Assembly: GCA_001414345.1 (NCBI GenBank)
Contig: LLCB01000434.1
Span: 1 to 37,513 of the forward strand
DNA length: 37,513 bases
Source: Hymenoscyphus infarciens
Taxonomy: Eukaryota; Ascomycota; Leotiomycetes; Helotiales; Helotiaceae
Reading direction: 5' to 3'
Under the pieces are notes generated by a model, which saw nothing but the letters and a program-made list of their open reading frames with translations, ran no database searches and had not been told where the DNA came from. The translations under genes were made by a program, and so were the position numbers. This document shows, piece after piece, positions 11,541 to 22,187 of this stretch. Within the stretch, counting starts at the first letter, position 1. Each line of letters opens with the position of its first letter.

Positions 11541-14500
11541 AATCGACTAAGAGACTTCTTATACTTTTAATAAAATTTATAGAATTTAGTTAGATAGTTA
11601 AGTACTTTAGAATTAAAGTCTTTTCTAGTATACTCTAAAAGTATTAATAATCTAGTAATAGATAGATAGCTAAATTATTAATAAAGACGTATAAGCTTAA
11701 TATTTATAAGTAAGCTTAGGAATTGTTATATATAAGTAGTAATAGCTCTATTCTATAATAAGAAGAGATAGCTAAATTAGTAGATTACTAGGAAAACTTC
11801 CTTTTTACCTTTATACTTTCTAATAAGAAGGTTCTTAATATTATTATAAGATACTTCTAGTTAGTCTATATCTTTAATAAAAAGTAAAAATAAGGTATTA
11901 GACTAGTATATATAGAAGTCGACGATACTAATAGAAGTCGTTATTTTTACCTTCTTAATAGATCGAGTATTACTAATTCTAAAGATAACTATAAAGCTAC
12001 TATTTAGTAATAGTAGTAATTTATATATAAGGTTATTATATACTAGGAATTAGTTATATCTAATAGTAGAGTATTTAATAGTACTAGTATTAATTATAAT
12101 ACTAAAGAATTTAGTCTTCTTATATCTCTTAGTACCACGTTATATAAGAGTCTTATATTCCTTATCCTTATAGTCCTCTTAAATATTCCTAGTTATTAAA
12201 TAGATAAAAGAGGTATTAGCTAATTTAGAAATAATCTATTTAGTATTAATAATATTAATAGTATTATAAGAGGTAATAAATTATTAAATATTATTATCTA
12301 ACTCGATATTAAGAGATAGAAGGTTATTAATAATAAATATCTCTTCTAATTAGTTAATATTTAAATTATTATAAGGCTCTTTTATATTTAAAACATATTA
12401 CTAGATATTATAGTTAAAGCTCTTTTCTTTAAAAGTATCTTTATACTTTCTTTTAAGTTATTAATAATATTATTCTATATATCGATTCTACTTATCTTTA
12501 AAGTAATCTTAGAACTAATAATTTAGCTTCTTATAAATCTAATATACTTTCTTAAATCTTAGAGAATATATAGAGTAATTAAAAATACAGTTATTATAAA
12601 ATTTATAGTTAGTAGTATACTATTCTACTTCTAATTCTTTTATAATATATACTTATTAACTTACTATTCTTATACTACTTTTATAAAGGTTCTTATAATT
12701 ATTATTAGCTTAGTATAGAATATTAATAGTAGATTAAAGGTTCCTATCTAGAGAAGCTTCTCTAAGAGCGGTATAGAATTCTACTATATTTTAATATCTT
12801 ATTATAATTTTATTTATAAGAGTATACTTATTCTAAAGCTTAGAATATAGACTATAGAAGAGTTTATTAAGTTTATTTAGATATAACTTAAGATATTAGA
12901 ATACTAATTTATTAGTATTATTAGTCTTAAATTATTTATACTAAAGAGTATTCTATTTAGAAAGAACGTTTTAGTAATAGGAATTATCTTTAAAGTAATC
13001 TTAGATGTTTTTATATATATCTATAAATAAGAGTTCGCTTCTATATATAATAGTAGTATAATAATAGATAAGTATAAGTCTCTTAAGTATTATAGGAAAG
13101 GCTAAACAACAGTATATAATTAGTATACTATTATAAAGATAGATATTATAAAATATATTAAGCTTAAGATTAAAGTTATCCTCCTTTCTATTATATTATA
13201 TTTCCTCTATATACGTTTTAAGAACGTTAGCGATTTCTCTAGAAAATAAGTTATATAGTATCTTACTATACTATAGATTTTAACTAGGAATATCTAGCTA
13301 GTAAGAATAGAGAAGAGAATAAATAGAATCTAGGTCTATTATATAGTATTTAAAACTACTATCTAGATATTATAGCTTTAATAGATATATAAAACCTTAG
13401 AGTTAAGGATATTAGAAAGGTTAATTTAATATATTAATATATCTAGGCTAGGATTATTAATAGGTTAGTTATTAAGAATATTAGTACTCTTAACGTTCTA
13501 AGATATAGAGGTACTTTATTAGTAATCGAGGAGATCTTAGAAGAGGTAGATTACTATTTAAAAGAAGTAGATATATAAGGGAATAAATAGGAGAAGAGAA
13601 TCCTAGTTAAGGCTTCTTAGGTTATTAACTTAAACTACTAAAATAAGCGAGTTTTAGTAATTTTAAAGTTAAATTTAGAAGAGGAATTATACTAATAGCT
13701 ATATTTAATAAAGTTATATTAAAGAGAGAAACGTCCTTATCTAGAGTAGGCTAGATATAACACTAGGTAAGCTAATTATAAGTAGATAAATAGGCTCTCT
13801 TTTAACTTAACTTAGATAAATTTAACTATCTTACTTCTAAATTAGGTTATTTTAGCTCTAGGTAGGCTCTAGAGTAGGCTTCTAGAATAGCCCTCTTTTA
13901 ATTTAACTTAGTAAGATCTATATAATATACTTCTAATATAAGTAAATTTAATTTAAATAATCTTAATATTAACTTTACTATCTTTAGTATAGATCCTTCT
14001 TAAGATAATTAATATAAAGGATTTAATAGATCTAAGATAGGATTATTAATTCTCTATTTAAGTTTATTAGAAAAAGTATTACCTAAATAAATAATCTCTT
14101 CTAATTCCTTATAAGAGAGTCTAGATTGTTCGTCCTCTTAAAGTATTTAAAGAAGTAATTCTACTATCTTTATATTCTTATAATTTAGTATATAATATTT
14201 ATAGCGCCTAAGTATAGATTAGAGTCTTAATACTACTCTTACTTTTATAATATTAAAGTTATTAACTATCTATTCTTAAAAGTCCTTTTAGAAAGTATAC
14301 TAAAGTTCTTTATTATCCTCTTCGCTAGTCTTATACTTTCTAGTAAATAACTTAACTATATTAGTTAGACGTTCTACTATATCTTTATATATTTTATATT
14401 TATTTAGATTATTATTAGAAGAGTTACTAAGGGGGTTACTGCTATCCTCCTTCTATAAGGATTAGCTTCTACTAAGGCTTAATATAGTATTATTTATTAA

Positions 14501-15049
14501 CTCTTTTAGTAATTTAAGATTAAAGAACTCGTTATTAGAGGATAAGGATATTAAGAGAATAGAGAGTAGAATATTAGAAGGCTAGAAGCTTAGCTAGAGA
14601 TACCTATCTCGTAGTAAGATAGTCTAAAAGTATAGTAAATTAAAGATATAAAATAAGAAGTAAATATCTTAGTAAATTTAAAGAGAGAATTTAAGTAGGA
14701 ATTATATATTTTTAGTAGTATTATAGAGTTCTTAAAAAGAGTAATAGATTAATACTTTTAAAGTGTTTATTAATAGACTAGGGAAGTATTAAATTAGTTA
14801 GTTTTATAATAATTAATTAAAAGAATAATTAGTAGATCTATAGTTCTTTTTAAAGATAAAAGAATACTAGGATAGAAATTCTTTATAGTAGTAAAAGTTA
14901 ATCTTCTACTAGAATAGAAAGAAGGCTTTTATCTTATAACTACTTATAATATTATATTCTTACTAGAATAAGAGAGATAACGCTACTAAGCTAGAAAGTA
15001 TCTAATATAAGTAACTAAGTAACCTAATCTATATATATATACTAATTAG

Positions 15050-15239
15050 TATTAGTATAACTAGGTTATAAATAGAGTCTTCTTATCTCTCTTTAAGAGA
15101 TTAAAAGGTAATATAAAAAGTAGTTATTTATTTATATATGCCTATCTATAAGTGTAAAAGTCTAAGTATAAATAGGCCTTATTCTACTACCTAATTAGAT
15201 AACTAGAACTAATATATTTACTCTATAATTGTCTTAACA
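15050..15239 (-). repeat. 5' LTR of copia-1
   Basis: 190 bp, flanked on the right by CTTAT. On its own strand it starts TGTTAAGAC and ends CTAATA (a mutated CTAACA). It keeps more CA/TG than the 3' copy at several sites (GTCTTAACA against GTCTTAATA). Confidence 0.9.
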
Positions 15240-15244
15240 CTTAT

Positions 15245-15631
15245 AAAATAACTTAAGAGATTAAAAAGTTCTTTATTACTTAAAAGCTATTTATATAATA
15301 GTTAGCTATTTAGATTATCTTAGAAGAGTTATAGTATATATACTTAGTTAAACTATAAAATAGTATATTAATACTAATAATAAGATTTTACTAATCTTTT
15401 AAAAACCTATACTAAGAAAGATAAGAAAAAAGAGTTAAAAATAGTATTTTATATATATAAAATAAGCTTTTCTAATCTTAGATAATATAGTTAGAGATTA
15501 AAAAATAAGTGATAATTAGTAATTATTAAAAAAACTTATAAAAAGCGCTCTTTTAAATACTTCTAAAAGCTTATACTCTTATATTTTACTAATACTATAT
15601 TATAAAGAATATCCTCTTTTAGAATACGTAG
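15245..15631 (+). other. RIP-mutated segment right of copia-1
   Basis: Not related to the LTR families here. Read on the plus strand it gives a long frame interrupted only at Gln/Trp-like positions, seemingly continuous with the unknown frame beyond the solo LTR at 15632-15977. By subtraction it is part of the outer TIR element. Confidence 0.35.
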
Positions 15632-15977
15632 TATAATAGTACGAAATATATACTACTATTGAAGAGATATATAAGAGTACGTTCGAGAGAATAACGTATA
15701 TAAATACTAGGCTCTAAGTATAGAAGAAAAGGCTAAACTAGGCTTTTTCTAACTCTAGGAGAGTAAGTAGCTATATATAAGAGATCGGACGATATAAAAG
15801 AGATACGAAACCGAATAATAGTATACTTTAGCTAATATAAAAGTCTAAACTCTACGAAGTACGTTTAGATATACGTAATCTTTCTAAATTAGATAATATA
15901 AAATAATAACTACTAAAACCTTATATATATAGCATATACTATATAATCTCGGCTATATAGAATAGTATACTATTATA
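15632..15977 (-). mobile_element. Solo LTR, type A, inverted
   Basis: 346 bp, reverse complement of the type A LTR at 4266-4649; on its own strand it shares TATTATTCGGTTTCGTATCTC and TATATCGTC. Flanks are CGTAG (15627-15631) and TATAG (15978-15982), which differ by C/T and G/A only, so they could be one target duplication altered by RIP. It and the opposite copy at 4.27 kb would let the block fold back on itself. Confidence 0.75.
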
Positions 15978-15982
15978 TATAG

Positions 15983-17930
15983 AATTAGAATAATAAATTT
16001 AATTACTAGGCTTAAATACTAAGAAAAAGAATAAATTAGCTTTTATAAAATAGAGAGAGATAGAGTATATATATATAAGAGTTTAGATTATATAAAAGTC
16101 TATAACTAAAACTAAGACAATAATTAGATAATATAAACGTCTAAAGCTTAACTAATACGTAGCTCGTCTTTTTAAAATAGCTAGCTATTATATTAAAGAA
16201 TAAGTCTCTTCTTAATTAAATAAAAAAGACTAAAATCTAATAAAACGTTTATTAGTTTAATACAAACGTTTATTTACTATAAAGAGATTAGTTATAGTTT
16301 AAGAACTTATCTTATAGTTTCTTTATAATAAAAAAAAGCTTAAAAAGCTAAAAAGGTCTAAATTATTATTAATAGTAAGCGTAGACGTAGTTAATAGAAA
16401 AGAAATTTATATATTAAGCTAATTACTTTAAAAATAAGAATAAAAACCTTATTCTAAGTATCGTTAAATCTAGTTAGAAGAACTAGCTTATTTAAACTAC
16501 TACTATAGAGTAGTAATCTTATTTAAAGAAAAAGAAGAAAAAGAAGAAAATAAGAATAAAGAATAAAGAACTTAAGAAGAATTATCTTAAGAAAGAGATA
16601 AAACTTTAAAATATAAGTTAAGAAAGCTTTTACTTAGACGATATAAGTAATACTATTTTCTTAAAGTTTATTAATATAATAGTATTATATATTATATATC
16701 TTACTTCTTATTTCTTATTAAATAATAGAAACTTCTTTATTATATCTTTTCTAAAATCTAATCTTTTACTTTTACTTTTACTATTACTTTTTTCTTATAT
16801 TAAAAGTCTCTTTTTAGCTTTTAAATAAGAAAAGCTAAAAGAAAGTTAGTTAATCTATTATTAATTAGTATAAAAAGAAGATTAGTCTCTTACTTTTAGA
16901 TTAAGTATATAATATTAGAAAGAAGAAAGAGCTTTATATAAGATTCTCTTTCTTTAGCTATAGTCTTTTAATCTATTTAGAATAAATAAGATAATAAAAG
17001 AGATATAGAATCTAGAAATCTAGAAAGTAGCTACTTAGTTAGAAATTAGTATATATAGTACTATTTAGAGTACTATTTAAGAAATTAAGACTTAAAATAC
17101 CTAGTCTTTTCTAACTTTAAAAGTCTTAAAAGTAATTAATTTAGATAATAAAAGTAGTAAAAGTAAAAAGAAAAAGAATTAAAAGTACTAGAATTAACTA
17201 GTATTATAGTCTTTAAAAGCTAGTTTCTATAGCTATAAGTAGATAATATATAAGTAGGCTAATTTACTATCTTTATTAATTTCTTAGTATATTTTTATTT
17301 AATAACTAGATTAAAAGTATAAACTAACTAAAATATTCTATATTTCTAACTAGAATACTTTTTAAAATACTTAATTTAGAGAGTATTTCTTAAAATAGTA
17401 AACTATTACTTTTTAATTAATTAGATAGTATTCTAGGTAGTTTTAATTATTTAGCTAGTAATAGAGGTTATTATTACTTCGTATATATAGACTAGTATTA
17501 GTAGAAAATATACTAAAAGTCTCTAACTTCTTCTATTAATCATAGAGTAACTCTTTTATAAATTTATTTAAAACGAAGTATAGATATTAAATTAAGCTTT
17601 CTATTTAAAGTTTCTTAGATATTTTCTATAATAAAGTAACTTATAGTATTTATTAAAAAAAACTCTTAAAGGATTTATTAGTAAAATAAGAATCTTTAAA
17701 AGTATAGATATAGCTTAAAAGCTATAACTAAAAGCTTAGTTAGAAATAACTTTATTTTATAAAGTTCTACGTCTATTATCGTTATTATATTATAGTATAT
17801 TATAGGTTTTAAGTAATAAAGCTATAAAGAGATTAACTTTTAGTATATTTTCAGTTATATTTAGCTTCTACGTATAGAATTATAAGAACCTCTATTAATA
17901 GTAAAAGTATTAATTACTATAAATTTTATT
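15983..17930 (+). pseudogene. Ruined reading frame of unknown product in the outer TIR element
   Basis: I do not recognise this. Reading through TAA/TAG as lost Gln/Trp on the plus strand gives a long protein-like series, for example YVARLFK, LAIILKNKSLL (about 16.2 kb), LQFKNLSYSFFIIKKS (about 16.3 kb) and a Lys/Glu-rich part near 16.55 kb. A second stretch about 16.7-17.8 kb is also low in true stops but less convincing. Its place inside long inverted repeats suggests a transposase or accessory gene of that element, but no DDE, helicase or zinc-finger motif could be confirmed. The coding strand itself is uncertain. Confidence 0.35.
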
Positions 17931-17934
17931 ATCT

Positions 17935-18285
17935 TCTCTTCTCTTTCTCTTTCTCTCTTTTCCCTTTTCTTTCTTAAAAGTAGCTAGGATTTCCTAAGTT
18001 ATTTTAAAAGTAAGGAATTTAATAGCTTATCTATAAACGCGTATATAGATATAACTATATAAGAGAGTAATTTTTCTAAATTAACTAAAAAGTTCTTATT
18101 TATTCTTAAAAAAGAATCGATTTCGTAGAGGTAGAGGAAGAGCGAAAAAAGAAGAGAGTAATTAGAAAATCGTATAATATAGAGCTGTTCTTAGATACTA
18201 AGAGGACTAACTATTTCTTAAAGAGAACACGTAGCTACTTTTAGCTCTCTATAACTCCTCGGAGTGCTTAAAGCTATAAAGATAG
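17935..18285 (-). repeat. Right terminal inverted repeat of block 1
   Basis: Reverse complement of 3575-3926 in the same order: GAAGAGAGTAATTAG (18150-18164), GTAAGGAATTTAAT (18010-18023), and an inner CT-rich run (about 17935-17965). The end of the repeat coincides with the return to ordinary base composition at about 18.29 kb, so the composition change is the edge of this element. Confidence 0.75.
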
Positions 18286-18299
18286 TTAGTATATCATTG

Positions 18300-19147
18300 A
18301 GTACGATTCTCTGACTTTACTTCTAATCCCTACCTAGGAGTTTCAACCCCTCCGCTTGCTTTCGTAGGGTGTCACGTTGTACCCCTGGTGGAGATCATAC
18401 GCAAAACCAACATTTCGACATAGCCTTCTTCAAAATTCACTCGCTCATTGGATTTATTCAAATGAGGACAGCGGCAATGGTTGAAGAAGGTCATGAAGAT
18501 AGGGCGAAGGGTTTCAGAAGTGCTGCGAGAGAGGTCGTGGTCGTCACCTCGAAGGAGCGGGCCTTGAGCTGGTTTCTGCCTTGGACTAAGAGGCAGGGGA
18601 TATTTGAAGCAATCAACATTTCAATCATTCTGTTTCTTAGTAGAAAGGAATGAACTTTCTGGTATATCTTCATGATTTTGATGTTTCCTAGGAACCCACG
18701 CGTTCGGTCCCTCCTGCTATCCCTTTCCTTTACTTCTCACAACTCCACGATCTCGCTCTTTATCCAACCATATTCTGTGCTCTCCCCCCCCCTTAGTTGT
18801 CTGTCAGGTGCAAGGGTTTGACTGTGAAATGTCTGTGCGGTCTACAGACAATTGAGGGAGAGTAACAACATGCACGCACATCTTCGCGTTCCCCTTCCCC
18901 AATCCCACCTACCCTCTCGCGAATCGCCCACTCCTCCGAATGGCTCAATTATACGCCACCAACATTACAGCCTTGGGAATGTTTCGTTTCGTACCAACAT
19001 TGAAGAAAATCTATGGCTCGGGGAATTCTCCAGACAAGTGGTGACGATAATGGCTGCATGAGTTTGGTTCGATAAATGTTTCGAGCTTTTCTTGAATGCT
19101 ACCTTATTCTTAATGCGATGAAGGTTAATTGAAGTGGGAGGGCGGAG
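18300..19147. other. Upstream intergenic DNA of the dynamin gene
   Basis: Ordinary composition. It contains a C run (about 18785-18793) and CT-rich stretches. Short frames at 18369-18653 and 18852-19061 have no recognisable domain; I do not call them. It probably holds the promoter of the dynamin gene. No RIP spill-over is obvious beyond about 18.3 kb. Confidence 0.55.
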
Positions 19148-19155
19148 TATAAATA
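19148..19155 (+). promoter_or_regulatory. TATA box of the dynamin-like gene
   Basis: TATAAATA, 139 bases upstream of the ATG at 19294, in an otherwise GC-balanced stretch. The same octamer precedes the glucanase gene. Confidence 0.6.
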
Positions 19156-19293
19156 CATGGTGGGGAGGTACCTCGTGGTGTAGGGCAATATTTCTTCTTC
19201 GTCATCAGCTCATTTCAGTTCAGCAACTCGTAATTCAAACCAGCATCTCTTTATTTTCCTTTGCTTGTCCAAATCTCACTCTTGCATACAAAA

Positions 19294-22187
19294 ATGGCGA
19301 CCCCAAAAGCAACCACCCCTCATGGACCTACCTGGGGTTCTAGTTCTGGAATTGGCCGAGCGTTGGGCAAGAAAGATGCCGCAGGTAGTGGAGGATTATT
19401 TGGATCTGGCGAGCTGGGATTTAGCCAGAAAGATGTCGCCGGCGGTGGTCGCGTATTTGGAATGAGGGGTCACAATATTGTCGGGGATGATGATGAAGTA
19501 CCATCGAATTATGAGTCCAGCGCAGAAGAAGAAGAAGAAGAAGAAGAAGGAGAAGGAGAAAAAGTCGACACGCCGCCAGCCCCAACCACTCTTCTGAATG
19601 AAGACCCTTTCAGTAATGAAAGTAGTCGGATATTATTTGAATCTATCGGTATGTTTTCACTTCTCTAGAGATGGAGGATATATGCTAATTCTTGAAGACC
19701 AATTGAGGAGATGTGGTGCCGGTCAGGATTTGGATTTACCTCAGCTCGTCATAGTAGGAAAGCAGTCGGCCGGAAAGTCGTCTTTGCTTCAAAGTTTAAC
19801 GGACATTCCATTTCCGGTAGGGAGTAAACTATGCACTCAATTCGCTATGAGGATAGTCTCTCGTCGTACTGCTCCGGGCACGAGTGAGATGGTTCATGCT
19901 TTTATTGAGGCAGGTGATGTGAATCCATTTTCAGTTCGAGATGACGATGCACGAACCAAGAATTTCGATCGTCGGGTTCCATCTATGACAGCGGAAGCTT
20001 TCGAGCAGTTGATTATCGAAGTAAGTACTGTGTACCTATTATCCTAGATGCATTAACCGACGGCGTTTTTAAGGCAAAAGAAGCAATGGGTATCGGTTCC
20101 CCGCTCGTATCAGAGGACAAGAATTACTCGAGCAAAGTCTTGAAGATTGAGCTTTCCGGTCCTAAACGCTCGCACTTTGCTATTCTTGATCTACCGGGTG
20201 TTTTCAGCTCGAGACGTGGTGGTGTTTCGAAGAGGGAAATGGATGGTGTTTTGAGTATGGTTAATTCTTATATGAGGAAGCCTGAGAATATTGTCATGTA
20301 AGATACTTATCATATATTTGATGTGGAGAAACTAACACCAGGTAGATGTTGCGCCGATGCTTCGGGGGATGTTCAGAATGAGCAAATTCTTGAACTTGCT
20401 AGCGATGTCGACAGCTCGAGACTTGTGGGGGTTCTTACAAAGTGTGATAAGTCTGAGAATCCCGATGATGTAAGTTCTTTTGTCATCCTTTACTGTAAAC
20501 CCACTTACTAATCTTGTTCATAGATTGTTCAATATGTTAAGGATCGAGACGGTATTCCCGGAAAACCACTAAGATGGCACGTCGTACAAAACAAAGGCCC
20601 CAAAGCCAGCTCCTCCTTCGACCGCGTTGAAGAGGAAGCAGCAACTTTCGACAAATACCCATGGAACAAGGTCCCAGAGGACCAACGAGGAATAGAATCC
20701 TTAAAAAGATACTTGGCCAACCTGCTCTGCACACGGATCCGTGACGGTTTCCCCGCCATGCTCAATACCGTTACGAGTCTCCTTCAAACCGAGAAACAGC
20801 GTCGTAAAGAAATGGGTAATGCTCGACAAGATCACCATCAAAAGCTTGCTTATCTAGTTGATATATCCCAGAAGTTTGAGAAGCTTGCCCATCAAGCTCT
20901 TGAAGAACCTGGTCGTTTGCTAGATCCTGAACTGAAACTTCGCGGTCTGGTTGAGGAGTTGAAGGAGGGTTTTACGCTGGAAATGATGGAGAAAGGATAT
21001 TTCCATAAGTTTCTTGAGAGTGGTGAGGATGTTAGTGTTGTTGTGCCTGCTGTTCCAGAATTGGTATCGGGGTCTGAAGCCAACAATTCTGCATTCGGGG
21101 TAAGTCTTCTCTCTGCGTTCGAGTTTTGGTTTGGCCACTTCTAACTCGATCAGTCTACTCTAAAACTTGATCCAGTCTTCAAGTTCGGGAGCACTCCCCC
21201 CAAACCATCTGCCTCTCCGTCCAGGAAAACAAAAGCAGATACCCCAGCAACCAAGACACAAACTCAACCCCTCTATCTCGAAATTCGCAAACAAATTATC
21301 GAGAACCGTGGTGAAGAACTTCCAGGAATGTTAAACCCCGCAGTCCTCCGCCCTCTCTGGTGTACTCAAACCAGTAAATGGAAAGACTTGGGAGAGAAGC
21401 ATCTCAATGAACTCGTCAATTTAACCACCTCTGTTGCGACACTCCTCTTCCAGGAAGCATGCGACAAAGTAGGTGCTAACGACCGAGCAAGAAAAGGGCT
21501 CGGAGCAAAACTCATCTCCTTCTCCCATCAATCCCGTGGCCAAGTCCTCTCCGAACTTGAAGAATTATGCCAGCGCAATTCAAACATGGCTCTCCAAACC
21601 AACAACCCCCTTTTCTTGGAGAAAATACGAGCTGCAAGGATGCAGAGATTCCGCGAGGCTCTGGAAAGGTATAGGGAGAAAATTCCGGCTCAAAAAATTC
21701 TGCCTTTTGGGACACCACCTGGATTGACTTTGGTGGATGAAATACATATTGGAGATTTGTTTAATGAATTGCATCCTAATGGGGCTAGGGCGCAGAATGT
21801 GGAGGATGAGATTCATGATTTGTTGAAGGCTTATTATGAGGTTTGTCCCTCTTTCACTTCCTCCTTCACACGCTCGTCCCCCCCCCCCCCCGTAGCCAAT
21901 TTGCTAACAAACGAAAGGTCACTTTACAGAATTTCATCTACGATGTTACACGAAATATCAATGAGCCCTTTCTTCTTGATAAAAACGGTCCGCTTCTTGG
22001 TCTTTCCACTGAATTCGTACTTGGACTTAGTGAAGAAGAAGTGGCAGAGCTAGGTGGAGAGGAAGAAGGTGTGGTTGTGCAGAGAAGGGAGATTGATGGG
22101 AAGATTAAGAGATTGGAAGAAGCGGTTGGGATTGCGGGGGTGAGTTTGGGCAGGACTAGGGGGGTTGTTATGGCTGTTGGTGCTTGA
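19294..22187 (+). CDS. Dynamin-superfamily GTPase (Mx-like) with GED
   Basis: Large GTPase that self-assembles on membranes to remodel or cut them (family role; the cargo of this fungal Mx-like branch is unknown to me). Exons: 19294-19648, 19698-20020, 20074-20297, 20346-20469, 20524-21099, 21154-21840, 21918-22187; six GT..AG introns of 48-77 bp with CTAAC/TTAAC-type branch sites; 852 residues. GTPase motifs: G1 GKQSAGKS (139-146), switch Thr165 in KLCTQF, G3 DLPG (265-268), G4 TKCD (332-335). The stalk follows (about 420-750), then the GED (about 764-850) with VLGLSEEEVAELGGE. The N-terminal 118 residues are extra: Gly-rich repeats and an acidic Glu run (78-89), likely disordered. ATG at 19294 has A-rich context (ACAAAAATGG) and sits 139 bp after a TATA box. 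All exon joins keep frame. It is the only gene in an island between two transposon nests, and no RIP damage is seen. Intron 3's acceptor (GGTAG) gives NIVICCADA where relatives often have NIVICVADA. Confidence 0.93.
21878..21891 (+). repeat. Poly-C run (14 C) inside dynamin intron 6
   Basis: Lies in intron 21841-21917 just before the branch site GCTAACA and acceptor GAAAG. Such a run is unstable in length, but it does not touch coding bases. Confidence 0.85.

Larger units (their letters stand above)
8439..15239 (-). mobile_element. Complete Ty1/copia retrotransposon (copia-1), RIP-mutated
   Basis: 6,801 bp with 190-bp LTRs (15050-15239 is the 5' LTR on this strand, 8439-8628 the 3' LTR) and a perfect 5-bp target duplication CTTAT (8434-8438 and 15240-15244). 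The 5' LTR begins TGTTAAGAC. Minus-strand order fits Ty1/copia: gag and protease region (about 15.0-11.6 kb, too degraded to divide), integrase (about 11.5-10.7 kb), then reverse transcriptase and RNase H (about 10.3-8.65 kb). Integrase before reverse transcriptase is what separates copia from gypsy. Stop codons fill every frame, so it is dead. Confidence 0.9.
3480..18300. other. AT-rich RIP-mutated block 1 (transposon nest)
   Basis: About 14.8 kb in which CA and TG are almost absent while CG survives (for example line 12841-12900 has neither CA nor TG). This is the expected outcome of repeat-induced point mutation, which turns CA into TA and, on the other strand, TG into TA. It removes ATG and puts TAG/TAA in place of Gln and Trp codons, so no long open frame remains. 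The block is made of nested elements listed separately, and its two ends are inverted copies of each other. Confidence 0.92.

Noticed and set aside
11870..11950. Apparent VDF.I motif on the minus strand taken at first for the copia-1 reverse transcriptase box
   Set aside because: The order of better motifs (integrase at 11.5-10.7 kb, LRDISQAYI at 10.03 kb, TNNTLIL at 9.78 kb) places the reverse transcriptase further along; this match is chance or lies in the gag/protease part.
3480..18300. Mitochondrial DNA insertion or point centromere as the cause of AT richness
   Set aside because: The block contains retroelement order, LTR pairs and target duplications, and its CA/TG loss with CG retention is a RIP pattern, not that of mitochondrial DNA. 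A regional centromere made of such repeats cannot be excluded from sequence alone.
18369..18653. 94-codon open frame on the plus strand
   Set aside because: No domain or signal visible; just at the edge of the RIP block. Could be a real small gene, but nothing supports it.
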